Assembly (NCBI GenBank): GCA_965365655.1
Contig: CBDUCN010000108.1
Coordinates: 1 to 14,709, forward strand
Source of the DNA: JBFHNV01 sp965365655
GTDB lineage: Bacteria; Pseudomonadota; Gammaproteobacteria; HK1
Length of the DNA stretch: 14,709 nt
Reading direction: 5' to 3'
Shown: piece after piece, positions 6,809-14,199 of the stretch
Layout of the letters: every line of letters begins with the position of its first letter
How positions within the stretch are numbered: the first letter of the stretch is position 1
Position numbers and translations under genes: made by a program
The notes under the pieces: generated by a model
Told to the model about the DNA's origin: nothing
What the model saw: only the letters and a program-made list of their open reading frames with translations
Databases searched by the model: none

Positions 6809-6847
6809 CCGGCTCGACGGGGATCGCGTCTTAACTGACCCACGGTC

Positions 6848-6873
6848 GAACGCCGCCGGAACGGGCGGCGTTC
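6848..6873. terminator. Terminator-like hairpin after the PEP-CTERM gene
   Basis: Perfect 10-base stem GAACGCCGCC (6848-6857) / GGCGGCGTTC (6864-6873) with the six-base loop GGAACG, starting 40 bases after the stop. It lacks a T-run, so termination efficiency is uncertain. It also lies past the end of the convergent TPR operon (stop at 7061). The remaining bases to 7060 show nothing I can name. Confidence 0.55.
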
Positions 6874-7060
6874 TCGCACGAGCACGCAGCGGCCCGGTTC
6901 GGCGTGGGCCGGACCACGCGCCGACACGGCGGCCACGACCCGCCGCCGGTGCGCCCGTGCGGGAGCCCCTCGTCGTGACGGGTGCGGAACGGGAACGACG
7001 CGTCAGCGCCCCCGGGCCGCACGGCGGGGTCCTGCCGGGCGCGGCGGCGTCACGCACCCG

Positions 7061-7687
7061 CTACTGCAGGAACTGCAGGTAGCTGGCCGCCTTGCTGCCG
7101 ACGGTGCTCTCCGGATCCAGGTCCCGGGCCCGCGCGAGCGCCTGCTCCGCGCCTCGTGCGTCGCCCGTGTTCATGCGCACGTAGCCGAGCGTGAGCCAGC
7201 TGCGCTGATGGCCGGGATCGCGCCGCGTTGCGGCCTCCAGGCGCTCGAGGGCCTGCGCGTCGCGCCCCGCGTAATGCAGCACGAGACCGAGGTTGTTCTC
7301 CACGTCCGTGTTTCCCGGCGCGAGCGCCAGCGCGCGCTCGTAGTCCGCCGCGGCCGCGGCGTACTCGCGCGCGCCATAAGCCTCGTCGGCGCGCCGGACC
7401 AGGCTCGCGACGTCACCGGCAGCAGCAGCCGGCGCCCCGGCGCCGGTCGCCGGCGCGCGGCGGAAGAACTTCCAGTCCACCAGCGCGCCGGCGTCCTCGG
7501 CGAACGATGCCGGCGCGCGTCGCATGGCCTGCTCCTGGCCGGGCGCGGGACCTGCGACCGCGACCGCGACCGGGTCCTCGCGGTACACGGCGCGTGCGGC
7601 GAGGAACATCGCCGCGCCGTACGCGACGAGGCCGGCGAGCACGACGCACACGCCCGCGGGACCGAGCGACACGGTCAGCCGACTCAT
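7061..7687 (-). CDS. Membrane-anchored TPR protein
   Basis: 208 residues. One hydrophobic helix lies near the N-terminus (8-33), followed by an Ala/Pro-rich linker (40-91) and about three tetratricopeptide repeats: 92-125, 126-159 (DVENNLGLVLHYAGRDAQALERLE) and 160-193 (SWLTLGYVRMNTGDARGAEQAL). The helix should anchor it in the inner membrane with the TPRs in the periplasm, where they would act as a protein-binding scaffold. Its ATG overlaps the stop of the ankyrin gene as ATGA, which points to translational coupling and equal production. It is the last gene of the flavoprotein-ankyrin-TPR operon. No enzymatic residues are visible. An assembly or docking role for the neighbouring cytochromes is inference from context only. 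Confidence 0.82.
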   Translation of the reverse strand: MSRLTVSLGPAGVCVVLAGLVAYGAAMFLAARAVYREDPVAVAVAGPAPGQEQAMRRAPASFAEDAGALVDWKFFRRAPATGAGAPAAAAGDVASLVRRADEAYGAREYAAAAADYERALALAPGNTDVENNLGLVLHYAGRDAQALERLEAATRRDPGHQRSWLTLGYVRMNTGDARGAEQALARARDLDPESTVGSKAASYLQFLQ

Positions 7688-9774
7688 CTGAACAGCCCCA
7701 GCAGGCTCGCGGGCGAGTGCTTCTCGAGCACGGCCCCGACCTCGTCGTGCCCGGCTTCCCGCGCGACGCGCAGCGCGGTCAGCCGGTGCTTGTTGCGCAG
7801 CGCCGGATCCGCACCGGCTTGCAGCAGCAGGTCGGCGAGCGCGGCGTCGCCGCCTCGCGCCGCCATGATCAGGGCCGTGTCGCCGGCCGCGTTGCGCGCA
7901 TCGGGATTCGCGCCGCGCGCGGTGAGCAGGCGGGCCACGTCCGCGTGGCCGTGATGCACCGCGAGCATGAGCGGCGTGTTTCCGTCGGCGCTCGCGGCAT
8001 CCACGTCCGCGCCGGCGTCGACGCAGATCGTGGCGGCTTCCAGGTGGCCACCCCGCGCCGCCTGGTGCAGCGGCGTGTGGCCGTGGTCGTCGCGCGAGCG
8101 CCCGCTCGCCGCGGTCTCGGCCAGCACCGACAGCGTCCGCGCCTCGCCGTTCGCCGCCGCGATCCAGGCCGCGTCGCGCCCGAGCTCGTCGCGCGCGTCG
8201 GCCACAGCGCCGGCGGCGAGCAGGGTACGGACGATGCGCTCCGCCCCGCCCCCGGCGGCCTCCATCAGCGCGCCGCGACCGGCGTCGTTGCGCGCGTTCA
8301 CGTCCGCGGCCGCGTGCACGAGGATCGTCACCGCCTCCGCGTGGCCGCCGCGGGCGGCGAGGATCAGGGCCGTGTCGCCTGCGCCCGTGCGGAGATCCGC
8401 GGCGGCGCCGCGTGACAGCAGGATCTGCACGGCCTCGCCGTGGCCCTGTGCGGCGGCCAGGTGCAGCGCCGTGAGTCCGTCGCCGCTGGCCGCGCCGATG
8501 TCGCTGCCGGCGTCGAGCAGCATCCCGACCACCGCCGCATGGCCGCGCCACGCCGCGCGCGTCAGTGCGGTGTGACCGTCGGGGTCGCGCTGCGTCACGT
8601 CGGCCGAGCGCGCGAGCAGGCGCCGCACCAGTTCGTCCTGCCCGCGCCAGGCCGCGACCATCAGCGTGGTCCAGCCGGCATAGGCGCCGCTGCCCTCGGC
8701 GCGAGGCGTGTCGAGATCGGCGTCGGTGATCGTGGGCTGCGCGGCCGGCTCCCCGAACTCGGTGCGCTCGCCCCCGTGACGGGCGACCAGCGCGTCGACG
8801 CGGTCGCTCGAGTTGCGCACGGCGAGATCGCGCGCCGTCATCCCCACGTCGTTACGCACGTTCGGATCCGCGCCGGCGACGAGCAGCACGGCGGCCAGCG
8901 GCCCGTTGCCGCGAAGCGCCGAGATGTGCAGCGCGGTGTTGCCGTGGGCGTCGCGCGCGTCCACGTCGGCGCCGCCGTCGAGCAGCGCGCGGATCGCGGC
9001 GACGCCGTCGTTGTGCGCGGCGAGGTGCAGCGCGGTGTCGCCGTAGCGATCGCGCCTGTCCGCGGACGCGCCGGCGCGCAGCAGCGCCGCCAGCACCGCC
9101 TCGTGCCCGCGCTCCGCGGCGTCCATCAGCACCGTCCTGCCGAGGTCGTCCCCGCGGTCCACCGCGACGCGTGCCGCGAGCAGCTTGCGCACGCCGTCGA
9201 CGTCGCCGCGCCGCGCGGCGGCGCGCAGCGCCACGTGCGGGGGAACGGCCGGGCGCCGCGCCATCGCGGGCCGCTCCGCGGCGGCCGCGGCCGGTGCGCT
9301 CGCGAGCGCGCGCAGCGCACGCCCCGCACCGGAATGACCGGCCGCCGCAGCCTTCTCGTACCACCCGCGCGCGGCGTCGCGATCCGCATCGGTGCCGAGC
9401 CCGCGCTCGTACATGGTCCCGAGCAGGTACATCGCGCGCGGGTGACCCTGGTCCGCCGCCCGCGTCGCCCAGTCGAGTGCCGCGGCCAGATCCTTGGTCA
9501 CCCCGTTTCCGGATCGGTACAGCCCCGCGAGGGCGTACTGCGCATCTGCATCTCCGCCCGCGGCCAGCGGCACGAGGATCGTCGCGGCGCGCGAGAACTC
9601 GCGCGCGCGCACCGCGAGCTCGGCCTCGCGCAGCGCGGTGGCGGCCGTGCATGGAGCCGCAGCGGCCACGAGCGCGGCGAGCACCGCGCACGCCCCGGCG
9701 AGGTCGTGCCGGACCCGCCGCAAGCGGGCCGCGCCGCGGCCGGCGCGTGTGCTGGACGTCGCGTGTGTGTCCAT
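7684..9774 (-). CDS. Exported Sel1-repeat plus ankyrin-repeat protein
   Basis: 696 residues. A basic stretch is followed by a hydrophobic signal or anchor (24-45, ending in CTAATA), so the protein is probably periplasmic. Residues 60-155 carry Sel1-like repeats (AQYALAGLYRSGNGVTKDLAAALDWATRAADQG and AMYLLGTMYERGLGTDADRDAARGWYEKAAAAG regions). About 15 ankyrin units follow in two blocks, 178-335 (five, the first degenerate) and 367-690 (ten), separated by an acidic linker at 336-366. Many units keep the G-TALHLAA / GADVNAR signature with 33-residue spacing. Both repeat types are pure protein-interaction scaffolds. The start is one base after the flavoprotein stop (TGAGATG) and the stop overlaps the TPR start, placing it mid-operon. 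Very high GC and internal repetition make many false frames on the other strand. The partner is unknown; the divergent cytochromes are obvious candidates. Confidence 0.9.
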   Translation of the reverse strand: MDTHATSSTRAGRGAARLRRVRHDLAGACAVLAALVAAAAPCTAATALREAELAVRAREFSRAATILVPLAAGGDADAQYALAGLYRSGNGVTKDLAAALDWATRAADQGHPRAMYLLGTMYERGLGTDADRDAARGWYEKAAAAGHSGAGRALRALASAPAAAAAERPAMARRPAVPPHVALRAAARRGDVDGVRKLLAARVAVDRGDDLGRTVLMDAAERGHEAVLAALLRAGASADRRDRYGDTALHLAAHNDGVAAIRALLDGGADVDARDAHGNTALHISALRGNGPLAAVLLVAGADPNVRNDVGMTARDLAVRNSSDRVDALVARHGGERTEFGEPAAQPTITDADLDTPRAEGSGAYAGWTTLMVAAWRGQDELVRRLLARSADVTQRDPDGHTALTRAAWRGHAAVVGMLLDAGSDIGAASGDGLTALHLAAAQGHGEAVQILLSRGAAADLRTGAGDTALILAARGGHAEAVTILVHAAADVNARNDAGRGALMEAAGGGAERIVRTLLAAGAVADARDELGRDAAWIAAANGEARTLSVLAETAASGRSRDDHGHTPLHQAARGGHLEAATICVDAGADVDAASADGNTPLMLAVHHGHADVARLLTARGANPDARNAAGDTALIMAARGGDAALADLLLQAGADPALRNKHRLTALRVAREAGHDEVGAVLEKHSPASLLGLFR

Positions 9775-9775
9775 C

Positions 9776-11086
9776 TCAGGCGGTACCGTGCTTCGTCTCG
9801 ACGCTGATGCCGATGCTCTGCAGGAATTTCGTCGGCAGGATCCCTCCCGCGCTGACGATCACGGCATCGTTGTCGAGGTCGTGGCGCGCGTCGTCCTGCA
9901 GCACCGCGACGCGTGCGTCGTCGATCTGCTCGACGTTGGACTTCAGCAGGACGGTCAGCCGCCCGCCGTCCGAGGCCTCCTGCACGCGCTCACGGTTCTG
10001 CTGCTTCGCGCGCCCGAAGGCGTCGCCGCGGTACGACAGCGTGACCGTCGTCCCCGGCTGCTCGCTCAGGCTGACCGCGGCCTCGAGGGCGCTGTCGCCG
10101 CCGCCGACCACCAGCACGCTCTGGCCCCGGTACTGTTCGGCGTCGACCAGCCGGTACACGACCTTGCACCGATCCTCGCCGGGCACGCCCAGCTTGCGCG
10201 GAGTTCCGCGGCGCCCGAGAGCCAGCAACACCCTCCGCGCCCGGTAGCTGGACTTCGGAGTGTCGACCTCGAAGCCGCCGTCGACGCATCGGATCGCATC
10301 CACGCGCTCTCCGTAGTTGATCTCCACTCCGGTCTTCTCTTCGACCTTCTGCCAGAGCTCGAGCAGCTCCTCCTTGGTCGTGCGGGTCAGGTTGACCTTG
10401 CCGTAGAGAGGCAGCTCCGCGGGCGCGGTCATCACCAGCTTGCCCCGCGGGTAGTGCGCGACGGTGCCGCCGAGCGTCTCCTGCTCCAGCGTGACCGCGC
10501 GCAGGCCGCTCTTCATCGCCGAGAGCGACGCCGAGAAGCCGGCAGGGCCGGCGCCGACGATCGCGACGTCGAGGACGTCGGGCGAGCCCTTCTCTTCGTC
10601 AGAGAGGCTGGCCACCACCGACGCCATCGCCTGGCGCCCCTGCTCGATCGCGTTACGGATCAGGCCCATGCCTCCCAGCTCGCCCGCGATGAACACGCCG
10701 GGAACGTCCGTCTCGAAGCTCGGCGAGACCACGGGGATGTCGACGCCGCGCTTCTCCGTCCCGAACACCAGCGTGATGGCGTCCACCGGGCATGCGGTCT
10801 TGCACGCGCCGTGTCCGATGCAGTGGGTGGGATCGATCAGCGCCGCCTTGCCGCCGATCACGCCCAGCACGTTCTTCTCCGGGCATGCAGCGCAGCAGGT
10901 CGCGCAGCCGAGGCAGCGCGCGGGATCGATGATCGGATGCAGCGATGCAGGCTCGGTCAGTCCGGCTTCCCGCGCGGCGTTCGCGACGTCACGGCTTCGC
11001 TGCTCGCGGCGGCGCTTGGCCATGAGATAGGGATAGAGGATGACGAGCAACGCCACCACGTAAACGAGCTGTTCTCCACTCGGCAT
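9776..11086 (-). CDS. Membrane-anchored ferredoxin / NAD(P)-FAD oxidoreductase
   Basis: 436 residues. One N-terminal helix (6-22) followed by KRRRE should anchor it with the rest in the cytoplasm. Two Fe-S motifs follow: CLGCATCCAACP (58-69), a full 4Fe-4S pattern, and CIGHGACKTACP (89-100), with His92 where the second Cys is expected. Next is SFETDVPGVFIAGELGGMG (123-141), the FAD-contacting motif normally at the C-terminus of thioredoxin-reductase-like enzymes, and then the FAD Rossmann motif GAGPAG (178-183) and the NAD(P) motif GGGDSA (328-333). The chain ends just where the usual C-terminal FAD motif would begin. No CxxC redox disulfide is present, so it is closer to YpdA-like reductases than to true thioredoxin reductase. 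It probably moves electrons between NAD(P)H, FAD and Fe-S clusters. First gene of a three-gene operon, divergent from the cytochromes. Confidence 0.88.
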   Translation of the reverse strand: MPSGEQLVYVVALLVILYPYLMAKRRREQRSRDVANAAREAGLTEPASLHPIIDPARCLGCATCCAACPEKNVLGVIGGKAALIDPTHCIGHGACKTACPVDAITLVFGTEKRGVDIPVVSPSFETDVPGVFIAGELGGMGLIRNAIEQGRQAMASVVASLSDEEKGSPDVLDVAIVGAGPAGFSASLSAMKSGLRAVTLEQETLGGTVAHYPRGKLVMTAPAELPLYGKVNLTRTTKEELLELWQKVEEKTGVEINYGERVDAIRCVDGGFEVDTPKSSYRARRVLLALGRRGTPRKLGVPGEDRCKVVYRLVDAEQYRGQSVLVVGGGDSALEAAVSLSEQPGTTVTLSYRGDAFGRAKQQNRERVQEASDGGRLTVLLKSNVEQIDDARVAVLQDDARHDLDNDAVIVSAGGILPTKFLQSIGISVETKHGTA

Positions 11087-11407
11087 CGTCGTACCCGTCT
11101 AAAGCCTTTTCCCGGAAGAGGGAGGGCGCAAGCTAGCACCGCGCGTGCAACCGAAAATGCCAAGCGTCTCCCACTCCGGAAACGTGGAATCCCATCGCCG
11201 CATGAATCGGCAATCCCGTAATCGAGAAGCGTTCCGGATTAGAGGCATACGCGACGATGTTTGTGCCCTTCATCCTGCGACGGGATCGAATAAGTGCGGC
11301 GCAGTCCAGGTTTTGGCCGCGCGTTTCTCACATATAACAGCGCCCGCAACAGCGACCCGCCATGCGCATGACGCGGCTTGCAGCGGGGACCAACAGGGGG
11401 CGTTGCA
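11087..11407. other. Divergent intergenic region of the redox locus
   Basis: 321 bases that must carry the promoters of both the flavoprotein operon (leftward) and the cytochrome operon (rightward). It is visibly more AT-rich in places than the flanking genes. Apart from the -10 candidate at 11333-11338 and the Shine-Dalgarno AGGGGG at 11395-11400, I see no clear operator: no FNR-type TTGAT-N4-ATCAA and no correctly spaced -24/-12 element. An ATCCCGT / ACGGGAT pair (11213-11219, 11280-11286) is too far apart to be convincing. Confidence 0.6.
11311..11338 (+). promoter_or_regulatory. Candidate promoter of the cytochrome operon
   Basis: TATAAC (11333-11338) is a good -10 in an otherwise GC-rich setting; the -35 (TTTTGG, 16 bases upstream) is poor, so an activator would be expected. 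It would give a leader of about 60 bases. Confidence 0.35.
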
Positions 11408-12406
11408 ATGGAAAAAACAGAAACTCGTCACGTACACGGTTCGCGCGTGAGCGCGATGCCGAGACACCCAACGCCGCAACGTCGGCGATCGCTCGGCGGC
11501 TGGCTGATGGCCCGCCGCGCGCGGCACGCAAACACGAGCGGCACGGCCGGAACGTCGCCGTCGCCGACGGCGCGCACCTTGCCGCGCACGCTGTTCACGA
11601 CGGCCGTCGTCATCGCGCTCTTCTTCGGCTGGCGCCAGCGCGATGGCTATTACCTGAGCCCCGAAACCGGCGCCGGCTACTGGCTCGGCATCGTCGGCGC
11701 CTGCCTGATGCTGTCGCTGCTCCTGTATCCGCTGCGCAAGCGCGTGCGCTGGATGCGCAGCTGGGGCTCCACCCGCCACTGGTTCCAGATGCACATGGTG
11801 CTCGGGGTCGTGGGACCCGTCATCATCATGTTCCACTCGAACTTCGCGCTCGGATCGACCAACAGCACCCTCGCGCTGTTCGCGATGCTCTCGGTCGCGC
11901 TCAGCGGCCTGGTGGGGCGCTACCTGTACTCCCGGATCCATCACGGCCTTTACGGCCGGCGGGCAAGGCTCGCCGAGCTGGACTTCGCGTCGGTCGCCGC
12001 ACGCGAGCCGCTGGTTTACCTGTTCGACCACGTGCCGCAGCTTCGCGAGCGGCTCGAGCAGCTCGAGCGGGCGCTCGAGGCGCCGGCTCAGGGCGTGCGC
12101 GCGAGCGTCTCCAGAGCCGTCGCGACCGGGCTCGAGACGCGCGCCGCGCGCCGCGCCTGCCTCCCGCTGCTCCAGCTCGCGCACTCTCGCGAGGCCGAGA
12201 AGCGCGGCTGGGACCGCCGCCAGCGCCGCGACGCCTGGCGCGCCGCCTGCGCGAACCTCGCGCGTTATCTCGACGCCGTTCGCCGGGTCGCCCAGTACGA
12301 GTGCTTCGTGCGCCTGTTCGGGCTCTGGCACGTGCTCCACCTGCCTCTGTTCATCCTGCTGGTGGTCACGGCGCTCGTGCACGTTCTCGCGGTGCACATG
12401 TACTGA
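11408..12406 (+). CDS. Cytochrome b-like membrane protein (putative haem-binding)
   Basis: 332 residues with about five membrane helices: 60-76, 89-108, 125-145, 153-174 and 306-330. Histidines cluster in or beside helices 3-5: H124, H129 and H143, then H178-H179 after helix 4, then H308, H311, H325 and H330 in the last helix. This resembles di-haem b-type cytochromes and ferric-reductase-like proteins. A long, basic, probably cytoplasmic or periplasmic helical loop (183-300) separates helices 4 and 5. The family is not certain, and haem binding is inferred from the His pattern. ATG 11408 follows AGGGGG by seven bases and is preferred over ATG 11378. The 24-haem cytochrome starts two bases after its stop, so the two are co-expressed. 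Likely role: carrying electrons across the inner membrane to the multihaem cytochromes. Confidence 0.8.
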   Translation: MEKTETRHVHGSRVSAMPRHPTPQRRRSLGGWLMARRARHANTSGTAGTSPSPTARTLPRTLFTTAVVIALFFGWRQRDGYYLSPETGAGYWLGIVGACLMLSLLLYPLRKRVRWMRSWGSTRHWFQMHMVLGVVGPVIIMFHSNFALGSTNSTLALFAMLSVALSGLVGRYLYSRIHHGLYGRRARLAELDFASVAAREPLVYLFDHVPQLRERLEQLERALEAPAQGVRASVSRAVATGLETRAARRACLPLLQLAHSREAEKRGWDRRQRRDAWRAACANLARYLDAVRRVAQYECFVRLFGLWHVLHLPLFILLVVTALVHVLAVHMY

Positions 12407-12408
12407 GC

Positions 12409-14199
12409 ATGCCCTGGCGCCGACGCAGGAGTCGCCGGCCGTGGCGCGCACGGCGGACACGCGCCGTCGCGTTCGTGCTCGCGTTGCTGCCGTCGCTCGC
12501 GGGCGCGGTCACGCTCGAGACGCTCATCATGCCCGGCCCGGTCGTGAGTGATCACGCGGATATCGAGGAGCAGTGCGAGCAGTGCCACATCCCGTTCACG
12601 AAGAAGGAGCAGAAGGTGCGCTGCGTCATCTGTCACATCGACGTGGCGGCGGATCTGAAGCGCGAACGGGGCTTCCACGGCCGGGACCCGCGGGCGGCTT
12701 CGCTGGAGTGCAAGTTCTGTCACTCCGAGCACCTCGGGCGGGATGCCGACATCGTCGGCCTCGACGAGGGGACCTTCGACCACGGAATGACGGACTTCCA
12801 CCTCGAAGGCGCCCACTCGGGAGTCGCGTGCGAGGGCTGTCACGCTGCAGATCACAAGCATCGCGAGGCGCCTGGGCAGTGCATCGGCTGTCACCGCGAG
12901 GATGACGACCATCGCGGCGAGCTCGGGGAGGACTGCGCGGCGTGCCACTCCGCCTCGGCATGGAAGAAAGCCGACTTCGATCACTCCGAGACCGAGTTCC
13001 CCCTGCTCGGAAAGCACGGCGACGTTGCGTGCGCTCAGTGCCACGCGAACGCGCGCTACGAGGGTATCGCGACCGGCTGCAATGCCTGTCACGCGCTCAA
13101 CGACGTGCACGCTGGTCGCTTCGGGGACGACTGCGCGAGCTGCCATCGCCCACAGGGCTGGGACGATGTCAGCTTCGACCACGGCCGTGAGACCGACTTC
13201 GCTCTGGCAGGCAGGCACCGCGAGGCAACGTGCGTGTCGTGCCACCGCGGCGAGCCCGGCGCGGACCTTGAAAGCACCTGCATCAGCTGTCACGAGGCCG
13301 ACGACGCCCATCGCGGCAAGAACGGCACCGCCTGCGACGAATGCCACACGCCCACGGGATGGAAGGAGAGTCGGTTCGACCACGAGCGCAATACGGGATT
13401 CGCCCTCGAGGGCGAGCATCGAAGCCTGCCGTGCGAGGCCTGCCACCGCGGCGCGCTGAGCGACAAGCTCGAGAGCACGTGCGTGTCGTGTCATCGCGCG
13501 AACGACGTGCACCAGGGAGGACTCGGAAAGAAGTGCGAGACGTGCCACTCGGAGCGGCAGTGGGGCGGCGTTGATTTCGATCATGCGGAGAAAGCCAACT
13601 TTCCCTTGAAAGAGTCGCATGCGACTTTGAAGTGTCGGCAGTGCCATCTACCGGCATCGAAAGGCGAACCGCCTTCACCGAAGTGTCCGTCGTGTCACAA
13701 ACACGATGACGTTCACCGTGGAAAGCTGGGCGAACGTTGCAGTCAATGCCACAACGAGAAGGCATGGGAGCACAAGGTGTTCTTCGAACACGACCTCACG
13801 CGGTTTCCGCTGATCGGCATCCACGTGGTGACTCCGTGCGAGGAGTGCCATGCGAGCACGGCCTACGTGGGCACGCCGGTGCAGTGCGGTGAGTGTCACG
13901 CCGACGACGACCCGCACGACGGTCGACTGGGCGGCGCCGCCTGCAGCGAGTGCCACAACCCGAACGGCTGGCCGCTGTGGATCTTCGACCACGACACGCG
14001 CACGGACTTCGTTCTCGACGGCGCGCACGAGGATCTCGACTGCCACGCGTGCCACACGGAGCAGGCGGCGACGCGCGGCTGGGTGGGCAGGTCGTGCCAT
14101 GCCTGCCACGGCGCCGACGACGTGCACCGGGGGCAGTTCGGTCGGGCCTGCGAACGCTGTCACCAGACGACCAGCTTCCAGGAGGTTCGCGGGCGATGA
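12409..14199 (+). CDS. 24-haem c-type cytochrome built of seven tri-haem modules
   Basis: 596 residues. A very basic N-terminus (residues 4-18, about ten Arg) is followed by a hydrophobic export signal ending at about AGA (33). I count 24 CxxCH haem-attachment motifs between residues 56 and 585. The first three (CEQCH, CVICH, CKFCH) form an N-terminal unit; the other 21 fall in seven repeats of 66-69 residues starting at 12775, 12976, 13174, 13375, 13576, 13783 and 13984. Each repeat reads F[DE]H...F.L...H....CxxCH, then CxxCH..[DN]DxHxG, then CxxCH. The extra conserved His residues could serve as distal axial ligands. Such proteins form haem wires in the periplasm or outside the cell. It sits two bases after the cytochrome b-like gene and overlaps the next cytochrome gene (ATGA). 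The frame is open upstream to 11362, but the signal peptide fixes ATG 12409. Confidence 0.92.
   Translation: MPWRRRRSRRPWRARRTRAVAFVLALLPSLAGAVTLETLIMPGPVVSDHADIEEQCEQCHIPFTKKEQKVRCVICHIDVAADLKRERGFHGRDPRAASLECKFCHSEHLGRDADIVGLDEGTFDHGMTDFHLEGAHSGVACEGCHAADHKHREAPGQCIGCHREDDDHRGELGEDCAACHSASAWKKADFDHSETEFPLLGKHGDVACAQCHANARYEGIATGCNACHALNDVHAGRFGDDCASCHRPQGWDDVSFDHGRETDFALAGRHREATCVSCHRGEPGADLESTCISCHEADDAHRGKNGTACDECHTPTGWKESRFDHERNTGFALEGEHRSLPCEACHRGALSDKLESTCVSCHRANDVHQGGLGKKCETCHSERQWGGVDFDHAEKANFPLKESHATLKCRQCHLPASKGEPPSPKCPSCHKHDDVHRGKLGERCSQCHNEKAWEHKVFFEHDLTRFPLIGIHVVTPCEECHASTAYVGTPVQCGECHADDDPHDGRLGGAACSECHNPNGWPLWIFDHDTRTDFVLDGAHEDLDCHACHTEQAATRGWVGRSCHACHGADDVHRGQFGRACERCHQTTSFQEVRGR
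12775..14184 (+). repeat. Seven tandem tri-haem modules
   Basis: In-frame repeats of 198-207 bases within the 24-haem cytochrome gene, recognised from the F[DE]H, CxxCH, CxxCH, [DN]DxHxG, CxxCH order. The fifth copy (from 13576) is clearly less GC-rich than the others. Confidence 0.85.
14180..14185 (+). promoter_or_regulatory. Shine-Dalgarno of the second multihaem cytochrome
   Basis: AGGAGG lies ten bases before ATG 14196, inside the end of the preceding gene; it supports the overlapping ATGA start. Confidence 0.65.

Noticed and set aside
8440..9807. Long plus-strand frames opposite the ankyrin gene
   Set aside because: They mirror the repeated codons of the ankyrin units; the regularity comes from the minus-strand gene.
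11146..11162. Minus-strand TGGCATTTTCGGTTGCA as a sigma-54 promoter for the flavoprotein operon
   Set aside because: The GG and GC elements are 11 bases apart instead of 10, a spacing sigma-54 rarely tolerates.
12265..13647. 460-codon minus-strand frame opposite the 24-haem cytochrome
   Set aside because: The 24 CxxCH motifs and the repeat structure on the plus strand are decisive; the opposite frame is only open because of codon bias.
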